A stretch of 64,000 nucleotides of DNA from Syngnathus acus (lineage: Eukaryota > Chordata > Actinopteri > Syngnathiformes > Syngnathidae): positions 22,664,456-22,728,455 of the forward strand of contig NC_051095.1 of NCBI RefSeq assembly GCF_901709675.1. The letters are read 5' to 3'. The translations under genes were made by a program, and so were the position numbers. Positions 1 to 13,025 of the stretch are shown here, piece by piece (within the stretch, counting starts at the first letter, position 1; every line of letters begins with the position of its first letter). Under the pieces are notes generated by a model that was not told the DNA's origin, ran no database searches, and saw nothing but the letters and a program-made list of their open reading frames with translations.

Positions 1-42
1 GCAACCCGACCCCGGATAAGCGGAAGACGATGGATGGATGGA
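1..42 (+). repeat. SINE 3' tail fragment
   Basis: The window opens in the last bases of the dispersed fish SINE seen complete near 6.6 and 35.2 kb: a 'gcgaccc...ggataagcgg' stretch followed by GATG/GGAT tail units. The rest of the copy lies upstream of the window. Confidence 0.75.
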
Positions 43-72
43 AATATGTAGACACAGGTTTTTTTGAGAATT

Positions 73-872
73 TACCGTATTTTTCGCACTACAGGGCGCA
101 CTTAAAAACTTATAATTTACTCAAAAAAACACAGTGAGCCTTCTAATGCAGAGCGCCTTATATACGTATGGATCAATTGATGAATATGTTGATCCACACT
201 GGTTGTACGCAGCGCTCTGCCAAAATGTTTCAGTACGTTTAAGTGCAATTAGTAAATCGCATTACGGCAACCGTGGTCAGGGGCATCACCGAGGTAAGCT
301 ACTACTGGTCGATCGCATGCCATTTATAAAAAAATAATAATAATAAAAATCTATAGGCTAGAATCCATCCCATCACTTGATTGACATACAGGTAAGCCTG
401 TCGGGAGGCAATCACAGTGAACTGGACATGTGCAATAGACAGTGACCACACCCCCTCACCGCAGCATGTTTGGCTGCACATACACAAACCTGGCGCCAAA
501 GCTAACAAGCTAATCAACGCATTACGCATCAACTCACGCACTCGCTTTTTTCCTTTAAACTAAAGAAAGTTTATGACCATCAAAAATGAGTGGGGTTGCT
601 GGACCAAGTAAGAAGTCAAACCATATCACTTTCATACGGAATGGGAGTTGGACTTTTTTTTACCTCATTGACTGGGTTGACATTCCCTTTAGCACAGCTC
701 CATCTAGTGGATGCATAACGCAACCCTAGTCAACCCCAGTTTGATGCAGTAGCTTCTATTTTATGCGCCTTTTAATCCAGTGCGCCCTATATATGAAAAC
801 ATTTCTAAAACAAAAAATTCAGTGAAAGTGTGCCTTATAATCCAGTGCGCCTCATAGTGCAGAAAATACTGT
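73..872. mobile_element. MITE family A, copy 1 (800 bp, palindromic ends)
   Basis: The left end reads taccgtatttttcgcacta and the right end is its near reverse complement, ending at gaaaatactgta. Inside each terminus lie further inverted blocks related to 'ggcgcactta' and 'gtgcgcctcat'. No coding capacity is visible, so this is a non-autonomous element that would depend on a transposase supplied elsewhere. A second copy of the family (14578-15866) shares the termini and subterminal 'gcgccttata' motifs. I do not assign it to a superfamily. Mutations in the TIRs (for example actgta for acggta) suggest it is old. Confidence 0.75.
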
Positions 873-2570
873 AGTTGAAAAATTTAATTTGAGATGTGTG
901 CATATTTTGCCTTGCATGCGAGAACGTTTGGTAACTGTTCAACCATGTCATGTATTTTAAAATTGTTATGGCCCTTGGCCTTGGTCTCATCTTATCTTGG
1001 TCTTGATTCCGTCTTGACTCCCAAAATTCACGGTGTCAAGTTGTCCTGATTTTTCCCAATTCTTTGTCCCAAATTGAAAACGGGCCTTGGTCCTTATAAC
1101 GCAAGAACTCAGAACTTCCTTTTTCTTTTTGAAACATTTAGAAAACATTGCATTATTTTAAGTTCAACTAAGTTCAGTAATTGCATACATATGTGAGGAA
1201 AATATTAAGCATAAGTAACTAAGTAAAAGTAAATAAGCAATTTAACTGAGTGTTTAAACATAAGCATATGCCAAACATAAACATCTGATAGATGACCACT
1301 CTACCTTTTATGCAAGACATCACCCTGTATGGTACAGAGGTGCTTGAAAGGAGTCTGACTTTTGCCACTTGCACGGGATTATTTATTTACAGAAAGCAGG
1401 GTGGGGGTGCGAGTGAACAGGTTTCGGGGGTCACCTCTGCAAACTGGTTAATCAGTGCAGAGGGTCTTAACTCTTTGTTTTACAAAGATGTGGAAACAGA
1501 TACTAGTGGAGCATTTTAGATAACTAACTAAGAGAGAATGTTTCCACATCATTTGGAAAGTTTCAACGCTGGAGCGAATGTAGAAAGTTTCAATGAGTCA
1601 AGTTAAGGTGGAAGGTTTTAACAAAGTTAATGATTCTAGTCAACATTACAACATAATCATACAATCAAAATAATTTGTCAACCCTTACAACATCCAGTAT
1701 GCCTTTGTGAATACTTCAAATTGATTGAACCACTCAAAGTTCAGATAAACACAGCTTGGAGCTCAAACCAAACATTTCAAACAAACTAAGCATTGACCAA
1801 ATTGAGACATGTAGCATCCAAATCTAATGCCTACCAGTTGCACGTGAACAGGAACTGAGGAGTCTCTCTCTTTTTTTTTCTTTCACTAACAGGCATTCCC
1901 TTGTTTGTTCCCCCAGCTTACATACTGGTCTGTAGGCAATATAGCCGTCCCTGGCATCTGACAGGACGTTTGGTGAATTGTGATGTGGCTGTTTTTTGTC
2001 TGCCCTCTGCAGGTCTGGAGGGGGACTAGTGGATATTTTGACTAAATGATGTCTGCCTCTGTTAGTTGATGTGACACACGGTCTTATGTTGGTCTTGTCT
2101 AGTTCTGCTCTCAGGAAAATCTTGGCCTCGGTTAGAGTGCAATTAATTAATTAATCAATTAAATGCAACTTCTGTATAGAAAGTCTCCTATATTATTAAG
2201 GTGTTTAAATTATTCACCTATTTCTGTATCAATCACGGGTAATCTCATGATGTTGTTTTGTTTACTGTCTTGCACATACTATGTTTTGCCACCTCATAAT
2301 CTGTCAGCATGACACAGGACAGGTTTCTGTTTAAATACAGTCTCATTATGAGCTTAGTTTGCCATCTTGTGCTAAGAAGTCAAGAGCCACCTGAATTACC
2401 ACGGGCTGAAGTGCTCTTGATGTACTGAATGATTATCAATGTGTTGCAACTTGTTGGATTACACTCAAATTGACAAATTGGGATAAGAAGTACTGTAAAT
2501 ACCATTATAGAATAAGTGGAAATAAAAGAGTGAAAATTGTGTTTAATGATCAGAATAACACTGCCTAGTT
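873..2570. other. No feature recognised
   Basis: AT-rich sequence with a short pyrimidine run near 1870. Short open frames such as 1292-1519 have no recognisable domain and are interpreted as chance. Confidence 0.5.
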
Positions 2571-2700
2571 GGTCAATAGGTAATTATATTACATTAGAAA
2601 TAAAAAAACAATAAGTCAATCCTGGGTAATGATTTGGTCAATAGGTTATTATATTACATTAGAAATAAAAAACAATCAGTCAATCCTGGGTAATGATTTG
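2571..2700. repeat. Tandem duplication, about 65 bp x 2
   Basis: The unit beginning ggtcaatagg at 2571 recurs at 2636 with only a few substitutions and a one-base change in the A run. The two units abut directly, as expected for replication slippage or unequal exchange. Confidence 0.9.
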
Positions 2701-5700
2701 ACAAACACTAATCTGTAGGATCGTATTGAGAGACCATTAAACAACCACTGCCTGCTAATCAGTTCATTAGGACAAATCAGCATTTTCTGCATTCAACACC
2801 CGTTGATCCACACCAAAGCTATAAAGCTCAATAGGCCTTAAAACAGCCAATCATTTCAAATTATGAACAAAACAATACAGTCAATTTTCCACTTGTTTCA
2901 GTTATATGTTTCTAATAAAAGTGCTGTAATGATGTTGTGGTAATTTCCTTTTTGAGAGTCTTGCTCCTATTGTATTTTCTGATTTAGTATTCACTGTGCC
3001 ACCAACAATGCAGTCTATCGTGGATATATATTTCTTTATGGTTGTGGTGTCAGAAATTGGACAGCAAGATGCAAAGTAGCAGCAATAGACACAAGATCAG
3101 AAGAGGAAAAGGGTATTAAGTACACCAAACATAACCATAGGAAACCCTGTACAACTCATGAATTTGAAAACAGTAAACAAATAATAAAGATGGGCTCAAT
3201 GTAAGAAAGTGGGGCATTAACCATTGGACTAAATATATTCTAAATTCATGCTGGGTTTTTTTGTCCTGATTTTGCCTCTTCCAGACCAAGGATGTATTTC
3301 CTACAGGTTTGTCCTAAGGAGCTCTGGACATTGACGTCACGCATCCTACAGTGCACTTTGTCAAGCGTAAATGAAGCCACCTTGAAAGTATAGACAACAT
3401 GTCTCTACTTTGAGTAAACGCAAATACCACACTTTGACAAGGCAGTACACAACCAAGGTGCAACAGCAAGAGCAACAACAAAAAAACACCGAGTAATCTA
3501 CAGACTAGCAAAACAAGAACAAGACATTGTAAATGGATAGCAGATGAGGCTATCTACCATCCATATACGTAGTATATAAAAGTATTATGTATTTTCCATC
3601 AAAGTGAGATGTTAATTCACTTGAATGTAATATGGATAGATAAACACTAGTTTTTTTGCAATCCTTCATCGTCAGTCATTGGAGTGCTGCCGCCATTTTA
3701 TCACCAATGTAGCTGCGTAAACTATTGCACACTGGGAGTAGTCACGTGATGTCCGGAACTTTATGAGTTTTGGACTAAGGTGTGTTAAGAAGATTTTTCC
3801 TTATAATAGGGTATTACAGTATTTACAACCAAAATATTTTATGCCAGTGAAAGCCAATGAACTGTACAACTTTTCTTCATTGTGCTTTCCTCAGATGTCG
3901 GGAAGTATTTTCCAAAAGCCGACCTCTCCAGCTCCCAGTCCCCCCTCCAGTCCTCTTGGAAAACCATCAGCACATATCCGGAAGTGTCTCGTCTTCGTGT
4001 TTGTGAGATCACGTGTGATCATGTGAGAGTTCCACCTTGGGATACTAATATAATCATTATAACAAATAATAATAAATAATACAATTTAATTTGATTGATT
4101 TGAAACATCCTTGTGTGTACCAGGCCCCAGACTTTATTTTGAAAAACCCTTTACCACATCTGTTTTTATTTTCCAAAGCCATTATGGTTCTGATTTAATT
4201 AATTGTGTTTGTTGTTCGGTTTATCAGGCGCATTATAAAGCTGGGCCAACTCTCAGGAAACAGTTCACCAACTTTAATTAGAAAAGTGGTTGGTATGAAG
4301 GCAACAAAGCAAAAGAAAAAAGCAGAATGCTACTAAGTCTTCTGACAAAACGTAAGACAACGTGGTGCAGTAAGAAGACATGAGGATAAGATGTGGGACC
4401 AAATAACCTTTTAGCACAACTAGTATTGCTTTATCATAACTCTGATCTTATTCAGTATCTGATGTCATTGCAGTGCAACTTAGGACAGTTTAGACAAAAT
4501 GGTGCCCCTCACAGTGACGATATTAGTTTGATTAATCAAAAAAAAAAATCTTACCCTATCTCTGAGAGAGAATCCTGGCAAAAAAACAATCACATTCATC
4601 TCATTGTCATTGACCATGCGTGCTCTCCAGCATTGTCTCTGTGACTCAAGACCAGGTGGGCACTCTGAGCATGGCACCATCAATAGTCAGGTCTCGTTCC
4701 TCTCAAGCAAAGGTGAAGAAAGGCAACCTTCTCTTCCACTGGGATGAACCCCAATGTATAGGCACCAAAAACGGAGGCATCAGGAATGCCCGCATTATAA
4801 TGAAAAAATATATGTAGAATCTCAATTAATTTAAAAAATATATATTTATAACAATGACCTCAACATAAAAGCCAAACATTTCTGAATACTGAGAGATCTC
4901 TTTACGAATGTATAACACTGGGGACTTGGCCAAAGCTAAATTAATGTTGGTCTGATTTCAAATGCATTGTGCTGGTCTTTTAAGCCAAAATCACAAACGT
5001 TTTTGTCTTCTGTCATATTTAAATAGAGTTCAAGTTTAAAATATTAATTCAGATATATCACACAAATCAAACACAATTTGTGTACTATACCGTATATAGC
5101 TAAAACACAAGTCATTCTTTTGTTGGTCCTGAAAAATAAACCACAAGCTTCTGCGTGATTCAACACTGACCTTGACTTTGGATTCAACTGCATGCTTGTC
5201 AGACTATCTCTTAATTCCCTTGAGTCTTCTCCTTCGGTCAATTAATTTCACGTGGCTTCGGTACCCCTATTCCAGCTGCAGTTGTACATTCACAGAATCC
5301 GCCAATATCACAGTCAATGGAAATTAGATGAAGAAAGATAAGATGTCAATCAACACTGTCCTCACCCTGTGCTGCATTGAGGTTCCGAACTTGGAGCCTC
5401 TTGAATGTATTACAGAAGATGTAATAGGTTTCGCATCACAGACACATCACAGCATCACTGAATATGGATTGTTCTGCACAGTTACACATTCTTTTTTTCA
5501 AGTGACAGAAACAAGAAATGTTTCTTCGGCTTGCTGGTGGATCGCGTGATCGATAAAGTCTCTTATGTGGTAAAAATAGGCTTTTCCTGCTTAATTCCGT
5601 GTGGACCAAAAAACAGAGTAGAAAACCCAAAGTCAACATACTTGAAGACTTGCATCAGAAGTCTGGCCAGTATTTTCTGTCTTTTGGCAGCAGTTGTCTT

Positions 5701-6217
5701 TGTCTGCTTTTCCAGGAGTCAGACATTAAATCAGACATCTGGGTATGTGAAGCTTGATAAAAGCCTCATTAGACGGGTAATTGCCAACGTAATCTTGAAA
5801 TCTTAATTACATGACAAGTCAGCATTGCAACAGTGACGCCATTTTGAGGGGAAAAAACACAGATGCTCAATTGTAAAGTCCCCATATGTACTGTGTCATA
5901 GACAAATGTACTCAATCGACCTTTTGCGGAAAACCTCAATTGGCTCTCCTGGGTCTGACATTGTTCTGGACATTTACAAGGAACAAAGCAACCTTACTAT
6001 GTCAAGTAAATAAAAAATTGTGAACCCAAACATGGGAGAAATAATATCTTTCTAAAAGGCTGTTATTCACACATATAGTTAACATAGTATTCAACACATA
6101 CTCTTATCTTGAAATGCAAAACACACCACTTTCGAAAGCAGAATTAGCTGACATAGCAATAGATACACCGTAGCTTTTGCTAATTAACAATATCTAAAAC
6201 ACTCGAGTAAAGCAGTG
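2701..6217. other. No gene recognised; one weak exon-like stretch
   Basis: Nothing in this interval resembles a known domain. Near 3870-3895 a pyrimidine tract ending in CAG precedes an open frame to 4026 that is rich in Ser and Pro, which superficially resembles a splice acceptor plus exon. There is no donor-defined partner and no recognised family. Around 3690-3760 there are CCGCCATTTT and TCACGTGAT motifs like those near the ends of the element at 58484, but no termini could be defined. Confidence 0.4.
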
Positions 6218-6227
6218 TGGTGCTAGC

Positions 6228-6347
6228 ATGCCCTTTGGGAAGAGGTACAGAAGCCTGCGCTCCCGCACCACCGGACTCACCAACAGCTTCATACTCCAGG
6301 CTGTTAGGATCCTGAACTTTCTCCCCCCACCACCCTCGGCTGCATAA
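6228..6347 (+). pseudogene. LINE reverse-transcriptase C-terminal tail (family E), copy 1
   Basis: A 39-codon open frame encodes the end of a non-LTR retrotransposon ORF2 protein. The recognisable block is PFGKRYRSLRSRT, followed by TNSFILQAVRILN and a stop codon. A second copy on the minus strand at 31336-31599 shows the same block with more upstream protein, which supports the reading. The copy is 5'-truncated as is normal for LINEs, since the reverse transcriptase and endonuclease cores are absent. The non-coding 3' UTR follows to about 6540, including ATTTATTT-rich sequence. It cannot make an active protein. The Jockey-like superfamily assignment is an inference from the tail motif only. 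Confidence 0.75.
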
Positions 6348-6540
6348 CGTCCTGGCCTTTTGGGCCACGTTGGCTGCCTTGCACTACTCCTTCTGTACTT
6401 TTGTGCTATATTCTGACTGTCTGCTGTATGCACAATTTCTCCATTTCAACCATGTTGCTCTTATTTATTTATTTATTATTTATTTATTGCTCTTTTTATT
6501 CATTGTACGTGCCTTCTTGTTTTGAATGTTTTGTTGTCCG
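6348..6540 (+). mobile_element. 3' UTR of LINE family E, copy 1
   Basis: Sequence after the stop matches, in inverted orientation, the 31.2-31.35 kb copy, including 'ctttgtgctatattctgactg'-like and 'ctgtatgcac' segments and a TTTATTTATT-rich stretch. It runs into the adjacent TA microsatellite. Confidence 0.7.
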
Positions 6541-6553
6541 TGGACCTATATAA

Positions 6554-6555
6554 TA

Positions 6556-6597
<42 letters not shown>

Positions 6598-6630
6598 GTA
6601 TATATACATATACGTATATATATATATCTG
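6554..6630. repeat. (TA)n microsatellite with TACGTA interruptions
   Basis: Long uninterrupted TA tract followed by TACGTATATATACATATACG variants. It produces spurious Tyr/Ile open frames on both strands. It sits exactly at the 5' boundary of a truncated SINE. Confidence 0.97.
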
Positions 6631-6632
6631 TA

Positions 6633-6902
6633 TGGAATTTGCATGTTCTCCCCGTGCCCATGTGGGTTTTCCCCGGGCACTCCGGTTTCCTCCCACATCC
6701 CAAAAAACATGCTTGGTAGGCACTCCAAATTGTCCCTAGGTGTGAGTGCGAGTGCGGATGGTTGTTCGTCTCTGTGTGCCCTGCGATTGGCTGGCAACCA
6801 GTTCAGGGTGTCCCCCGCCTACTGCCCAATAATGGCTGGGATAAGCTCCAGCACGCCCGCGACCCCAGTGGGGACAAAGCGGTACAGAAAATGGATGGAA
6901 GG
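6633..6902 (+). mobile_element. SINE body, V-SINE-like, head missing
   Basis: The copy starts at the core 'tttgcatgttctccccgtg' and continues through the body to the tail 'ggtacagaaaatggatgg'. The tRNA-like head with A and B boxes is missing, so this copy lacks an internal pol III promoter. The core resembles the conserved V-domain of fish V-SINEs (DANA/Mermaid/HE1 type), from memory of that family. The same body is seen at 35.2 kb. Confidence 0.8.
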
Positions 6903-9900
6903 AAAATTATTAGAGCAGGTCAATAAGCGCAGATGGTCAAAATCAGCAATGGGAATAATCCAAGATTTCCCATTGAAGACATCATCTTCTCATTGTTCTA
7001 CCTTCTGGAAGGAGCAACAGAGCCCCCAGAACTCAAACAAACAACTTACTGTTGTCTGTTCGTGTTCTCTACTACTTGTGCTCATTAGGTTCACGACACT
7101 GGAGAAAGAGTTTTGGCGAGAGGTAGGGTGCACTCTGAACTGATCAACAGTAAATCATTGGCCACAAACAACCATTCATGTTCATATGACACATATAAGC
7201 AATTTATTTGAGTATTTTTCGAACCAAAAAAATCATGTACATATTTGCAATGGATGTGGAAGCCAAAAAACACAATCAAAGCAAAAAAAATCAAAGAACG
7301 CTGTTAAAGAGTCACAGGTTAAGTGATGTTAAGTTAGTTTATTAGTACAGTATATTCAATGACTGACACAAAACCAATTTACTGCCACCTTGAATGCAAG
7401 ACTTTGAACCAATTCCAAGACTTACATTTTCTCTGCCTTTTGGGGTTGTTCTTTTTAATTCAATTTGCGTCAGGTTCCAGTCTTATCTCAAAATCAGTGG
7501 CCTGAATAATATTCAGAAAAGAGTTGCCATGTGAGAATGGAACTGGGTAAATAGCAGAATTTGCTTTTTGGGAGCCGAAGGTATACTTTGAAGGAGCTTA
7601 TCTTCAGTTTGACTCCAGGGGTAGTGATAAGTGACATTTGTCAATCTAGAATGTCTGTACTTCCTCATTTCAAACCAAAGACATCCCGAGTAAAAACCGA
7701 GCAACGACTTTGTTTTTGTCCGTCTAATTCTCATGTTCACGCAGCACAAAGTCTTAAGAGATGATGGGTGACAGGAAGATGAGCGACAGAAAGGTAGACC
7801 CATCCTGTGATGGATGCCTTTCGATAGTCCCAGGAGTGCAAAGGGGGTTGGGGCTGGTAGAGCAGGCCAACCGGTAGCTAGAGCATGCCTGACAAGCTGC
7901 ATCGAAGCCACTGACACATCTCTGTGTCTGAGCACTGACTCAAGTGGACACCACAGAGTGCAACGTGACTTGAATCGCAAACACATAGCCACTCAGGCAG
8001 GAACGTTTGAGTGACACAAATACATACTCTTCAAAGTGTCATAAATAGATTCAAGAAGTACAAGTACATGTCTGACACTCAAAGCCATATTGTAAGCAAA
8101 AAAAAAAAACACTTGTAATAAGAAGGCCGCTCAAACCTCCAAAATGTTACACATTCATTAACATGCATTTTTTAAAGTTGTAAGCTATTTAGTGTGTGTG
8201 TGGTAAATTCATTTTTCATCTGCTGATTCACAATTTTCTAGAAACCAGTTTAAGCTGCAGACTAAACTGTTCTCGCTCGCTTTTATGCCACTACTCTTCC
8301 ACCTGGTATCCCTCTTCTTCAATCTCTGGCAACATCTTTCCTGAGATGGACTAGCACTGGGAGATTCATTTAAGGCTGGAATTGCTCACATCACTGCAAT
8401 ATTGAATCTAACCAAGCCAGACTGCAGCAAAAGGACATTTGGACGAGTGAAATTGGATATTCTAGTAGTTCAATACGTTTTGAGGTCAAGTCTGGATAGC
8501 GGCAAAGGCAATTATTCATGTTTAGCCGAGAACTTGACCAAAGTCTGAAAGAGAACAACACATTAATGGTATCATTATTCCAATAAGCAGAACTGATGAA
8601 TCCTCTTGGTTGAATGGAGGAACTCCCCAAAGAACAAACAAGCTGGACAGCAACACTTATTTGTATTTACAATATATGCTGTGAACAGGAAGAGACATTC
8701 CAGTTTTTTTCCTTCTCAGGCGAGAAATTGTCCGTTTTTCCTAGTGGAGAGAGAATCAGTTTTTCTCTGATGGTTTTTTTCCCCAATGAAAGCTGCAAAT
8801 TGGAAAAGTTTGTTCGTTTAGCATTTTAAGAGTTTACGGCCCTGATTATTCTTAAAATGTGTAAACCTTCCAAGATTCATCAGGTTTTGAACACATCGGG
8901 AAAAAACTGGCAAAAGGAAACAAATCAAGAGCATTAGTGAGAAAAGTAGAGACACTCCATTCACTTTGATGAGCTATGTACAAAGTCTTGATGTTGATGA
9001 TTTCAGATTGGCTCTCTTCTTCTAAATACCAGATTGCATTACCATCATCTCTGGTGGTGTCCACAGTTAAAAAAAAAAAGCCTTATTTTTTGGTGCTGCA
9101 TCAGGATAATGGGAAGAGATTTTACCAGTTCTCTGCATGCTTATGTGATAGAACTGTATGGAATGATGTCAGTGCTACAATTCTCCCTGAAAAAAAAATC
9201 AAAAGAGATTTAACGGTATTTTGGAACAGAAGGGTGCTACACTTACTGACGCCCAATTTTTGGCAGGTTCTGCTTGATTTGACACATAAGCCTGACTACG
9301 TCATGGGAGGAAAGATCACAATTTCTCCACTGAAAATCATTGTAAAGACTATTGCTTAAAATGTACAAAAACAAAACAGCTATCAATTACCACCAAAATT
9401 TACATTTCATTTATTAATAATGTTTTCATGACAAATCTTTGCTGATGTAACAAATGCAAAAGAGTAACTTTTTCCTGAAATGAACACTAATTTCATTGGC
9501 TTAATTTCTGCATTTAATTATTATGCATTGTTTTTTTTTTTGGTTCCACATACTCCCTGCAATGTGCTCACGTACTCTTCATTGTTTTTTGATGCAATTA
9601 ATGAGTTTTATGAGTTTTACGTGTGAGGGGTTATTTAACGCACCCGGGGTCTACTGCAGAACGTGAATGAGAACTTAAAAAAAGAAACAGAAGAAAAGAA
9701 ACCTAAAGAGGGAAATTTACAGACATAAAAGTGTCAGCCTGCTAGTGGCTCAGCCAGGAGGTTCGACCCATACCATGTCACTCCACCCAGAGGCCGGCTT
9801 ATTGGAATGATTGGCAGCACCACAGCAAGGAGGCCGACCTTTCAGCTGAGTGTGGCCATATAAAGCAGCTCCTTTCTTGGATAGGCGGCGGAGGTGGTAC

Positions 9901-10550
9901 CCCATACGTCGACTTCAGGGGAAATTTAAGTCAAATGAACCCTTATCAATTTCAAAAACGATATATAAACAATTGAGCTTACATGAATCCTTTCAGTATG
10001 CGTCGTGTTTGCGTATGTGATGAAAGGAAATAAACGTGACAGGGCACTTCAGCCACAGAGAGGCTAATTCTTGCGATATGCTGAAGTAGTCATAAGTAGA
10101 GATGTCCATGTAAACTTCGGTGCAAACTGATAGCTGTGGACATTTTAACCAATAGTCTGGTCAATGATTTCCAATAGGGGGAATTGTGATCGCTTCCTTC
10201 CATGACGTCATCAACCAAGACATGAGGGGGAGGGGTATGTGGCCCTACTCCTCATTAAAAGTGGGCGTTTTTAAAAGCATTGATTGTTTCATTATCTCTC
10301 TAAAAGGAATGGATAAAATAGAAAAAAAATTAAACTTTTTTTCATTTTTCAGATAAAAAAAATACATAAAAATTGACCATACTCGCTTTCTGCATTCTTT
10401 AATAAAGAAAAAAGTAATGTGATGAATATGGATTGTGTGAAGTGTAAATGAAGCCAAAAATGTTGAACATCTCTAGTGCATAAACCAGACATAATGTGGG
10501 CCTGCTGATAGATAAACGTGGTTCCAATATTCCTTTGTTGATAAAGAAAA
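6903..10550. other. No gene recognised
   Basis: The open frame at 7513-7992 minus (159 codons) contains no recognisable domain and no supporting splice or promoter context. Short A and T runs occur throughout. At 9850-9900 a 'gccatataaagc' motif looks TATA-like but has no transcript evidence. Confidence 0.5.
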
Positions 10551-10658
10551 GCCCACAATGATAATTAAAACTACTGTAACTGATGAAAGCAATTTTAAAA
10601 AAAAGCCCACAATAATAAATAAAACTACTGTAACTGATGAAAGCAATTTAAAAAAAAT
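10551..10658. repeat. Tandem duplication, 54 bp x 2
   Basis: The unit starting gcccacaat at 10551 is repeated at 10605 with small differences in the A/T runs. The units are adjacent. Confidence 0.9.
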
Positions 10659-12959
10659 CCAAATACCTTACTAAGAATTAACTAAAGAAAATCAGGCACT
10701 GTTTAATTTTTGTGGTCCAACATCATTATCTTTGAAAAAAAAAACAAAAAAAAAAAAACAATTATACTGACAACATTGATGGTATCCTTAATTATTTTTT
10801 TATTATTTTTTTGCATAACATAATCACCGCAGTCAAATGATATTTGTAATGCTCTGTAAGAGTTCCAGCAGGTCTCAACGGAGAGGTTGGCCCACCCACA
10901 AAGCCCTTCAACCTCAAGTTTTAAGGGTGTGTATTTAATGTTTTAGTCTTAGCCATTCTTATTAGCTGTATGTTTGCGTCTATCCTGTTGGGGAATCTTG
11001 TCCGTGTGTAATTTTTTCACAGTTTGCTGTATAATCCTGCATTACTGTTGAGTGGAAATGCGGTTTGATGGACATTGGAGAAGAGCTTTTGCTGTGGCCC
11101 ACTGTAGTGGCTGATGCCTGGGATCAATAGCAGCTAATTACAACCAACATTGATCGAGAAGGCCCACTAATTTAGAGTCAAGCCCACACCCGCTTTGTAC
11201 AGAACCATTGAAGCAACTCCAATCCTACCCTCTGGCCCTGTAAACATCTCTCTCAGCAGTCAGCAGCTCATTATCTCTGAGGAGCAACTGGTTGAGCATT
11301 TGTCTGTCTCATAGGATTAACTTCATCACTGGAGGAATGGACACCTGGACCGGAAATTATTGACTCTCAAATACTCGCTTCACTTTTCTATTCCTTCTCT
11401 CTTTGTGGTTACAGACTTTTCATATGACCAACTCTTGTAACTGTATGTCTTTTAAATGTTAATGTTTGTTCACATGGCAAAATTATTTGCTACTGATTAA
11501 TGCGAAGGGCTACCAGTTTGGTAAGTAAGAAATCTGCTCAAATTATTTGGGGCTAAAATATTGTCATTTCCAGATTTACTGTACACCAATGCAAATTTGA
11601 TGTGCTTAATGTTGATGACGAGTATTCTCGTCGCTGGCATACAAAGAGTTTTAAAGAATAGTAAAAAAAAAAGATGACTGATTCTGCTCACTTGTGAATA
11701 GTGCTATTATTATTATTATTATTTTTAGTAGCAGCACTCACAAACTGGTGATTATTGGGTCTAGTCAATATGAGACACAGATGATTGAAACTGGATTCAC
11801 TTTAGGACTTCCTGTTTTATTGCCTTAAGGGCCTCTTACATTTTGCTACGTATTGTTATACATATGTAGGTTTAACCATTTTTCTTGCGTTAGTTTGCTT
11901 TCAATACAACATGTATTTCAAAAAGTATTTAATTGTGATATTTACGGAATGTGAAAAGCTGTGAAAAGATTAAGCTACTTTTTTCTATATCAGTCCTTCC
12001 ATGTTCCACAGCTGCTATATCGGACCATACCTCTCAGTATACGTTCTTCCCATCAGTCAATCTTTCGGCAATACACAGCTTTTTCAACATCGCCTCACTT
12101 TGCAGTTCATTGGCACTTTTCCAAATTGAGCGTTTTCACTCACACACCTTTTTCTTTGGTCCCTTGTTTCTCATAAGTCTCAGCTCATTTCCGCCTCTTG
12201 CTCCAATTGTCGGATCACCTGAGGCTCCCCTGAAAGTTTGCATTCAATGCTGCTGAAATTAACTGAGAGAGCTTGGGAGTCTAATTGCTTTTTGGACAAT
12301 AGTGTGGTCCTTTAAAGCTAATCCTTTAATCTTCAAACACAAGCATGTAGACATAGACAAATGAACATGTGCTTAACCAAAAATGCCATACATTTCATTT
12401 CTGCAACATCTTGATATAAGGTGTGTGATTTCCCCAAAACCATTAAATAGAAAGGTTTTGATAATTTTGTGGTTAAGGGCTTAAGTGTCGCTGATCCACA
12501 CATGCTGAACATAAGCAGAAAGAGTGTGAATCAATAATGATGAAGAGCAGGATATTTTGAGTTACTTTTATGCAGCTCTAAATGTCCTTTATAAAAGTGT
12601 AGACATGTTCAGATTTTTATGTTTGTCATACAAATTCGACAAATGGTTAGGTGTGGCAAACTCTCTGGACTGAAAGAGAACATTTGTGTATTTTCAGTAT
12701 TCAGTCATAATGAAAGTATTATTATTTTATTTTCCTGTTTTCCCATCGTAATGTCCCTGCAAACTCTTTTGTATGCTCTAATAGTCTCTGCTTGCATGGC
12801 AAATGTCTTCTGTGCATGCTCAAAACACTTACAGTGCTATGATTTAGTTTATTTATTTATTTAAAAAAAAAAAGGTAATTTTACATCCATTTCTTAAACG
12901 TTCTTGTTTTCCTTTAGCACAACATACGATAGCATAGCATCGCACAGTATAGTATAGTA
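10659..12959. other. No gene; possible conserved non-coding block near 11.04-11.34 kb
   Basis: The block around 11040-11340 is balanced in base composition, lacks repeats, and carries TAATTA/CTAATT homeodomain-type cores (for example cagctaattacaacc). It is a candidate conserved non-coding element by appearance only. The rest is simple AT-rich DNA. Confidence 0.3.
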
Positions 12960-12965
12960 CACCCT

Positions 12966-13025
12966 TAAAAATGCCAGGTTAAAAACAACCCAATTTGGGT
13001 TCAAAATTTGGCCTGTTTTACACAA
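12966..13025. repeat. Fragment of a palindromic 'ggttaaaaacaaccc' fish repeat
   Basis: The segment 'ggttaaaaacaacccaattt' followed by 'gggtt' is the imperfect palindrome seen in many dispersed fish MITE relics. No boundaries or second end can be defined. Confidence 0.4.

Noticed and set aside
3870-4026. Exon-like segment with pyrimidine tract and CAG
   Set aside because: No partner exon, no donor that keeps a known domain, Ser/Pro-rich sequence unassignable; kept only as a weak note.
6526-7143. 205-codon open frame across 6526-7143
   Set aside because: It is a translated TA microsatellite followed by a SINE body; there is no protein family resemblance.
7513-7992. 159-codon minus-strand frame
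   Set aside because: No recognisable domain, no splice or promoter support; it sits in ordinary AT-rich DNA.
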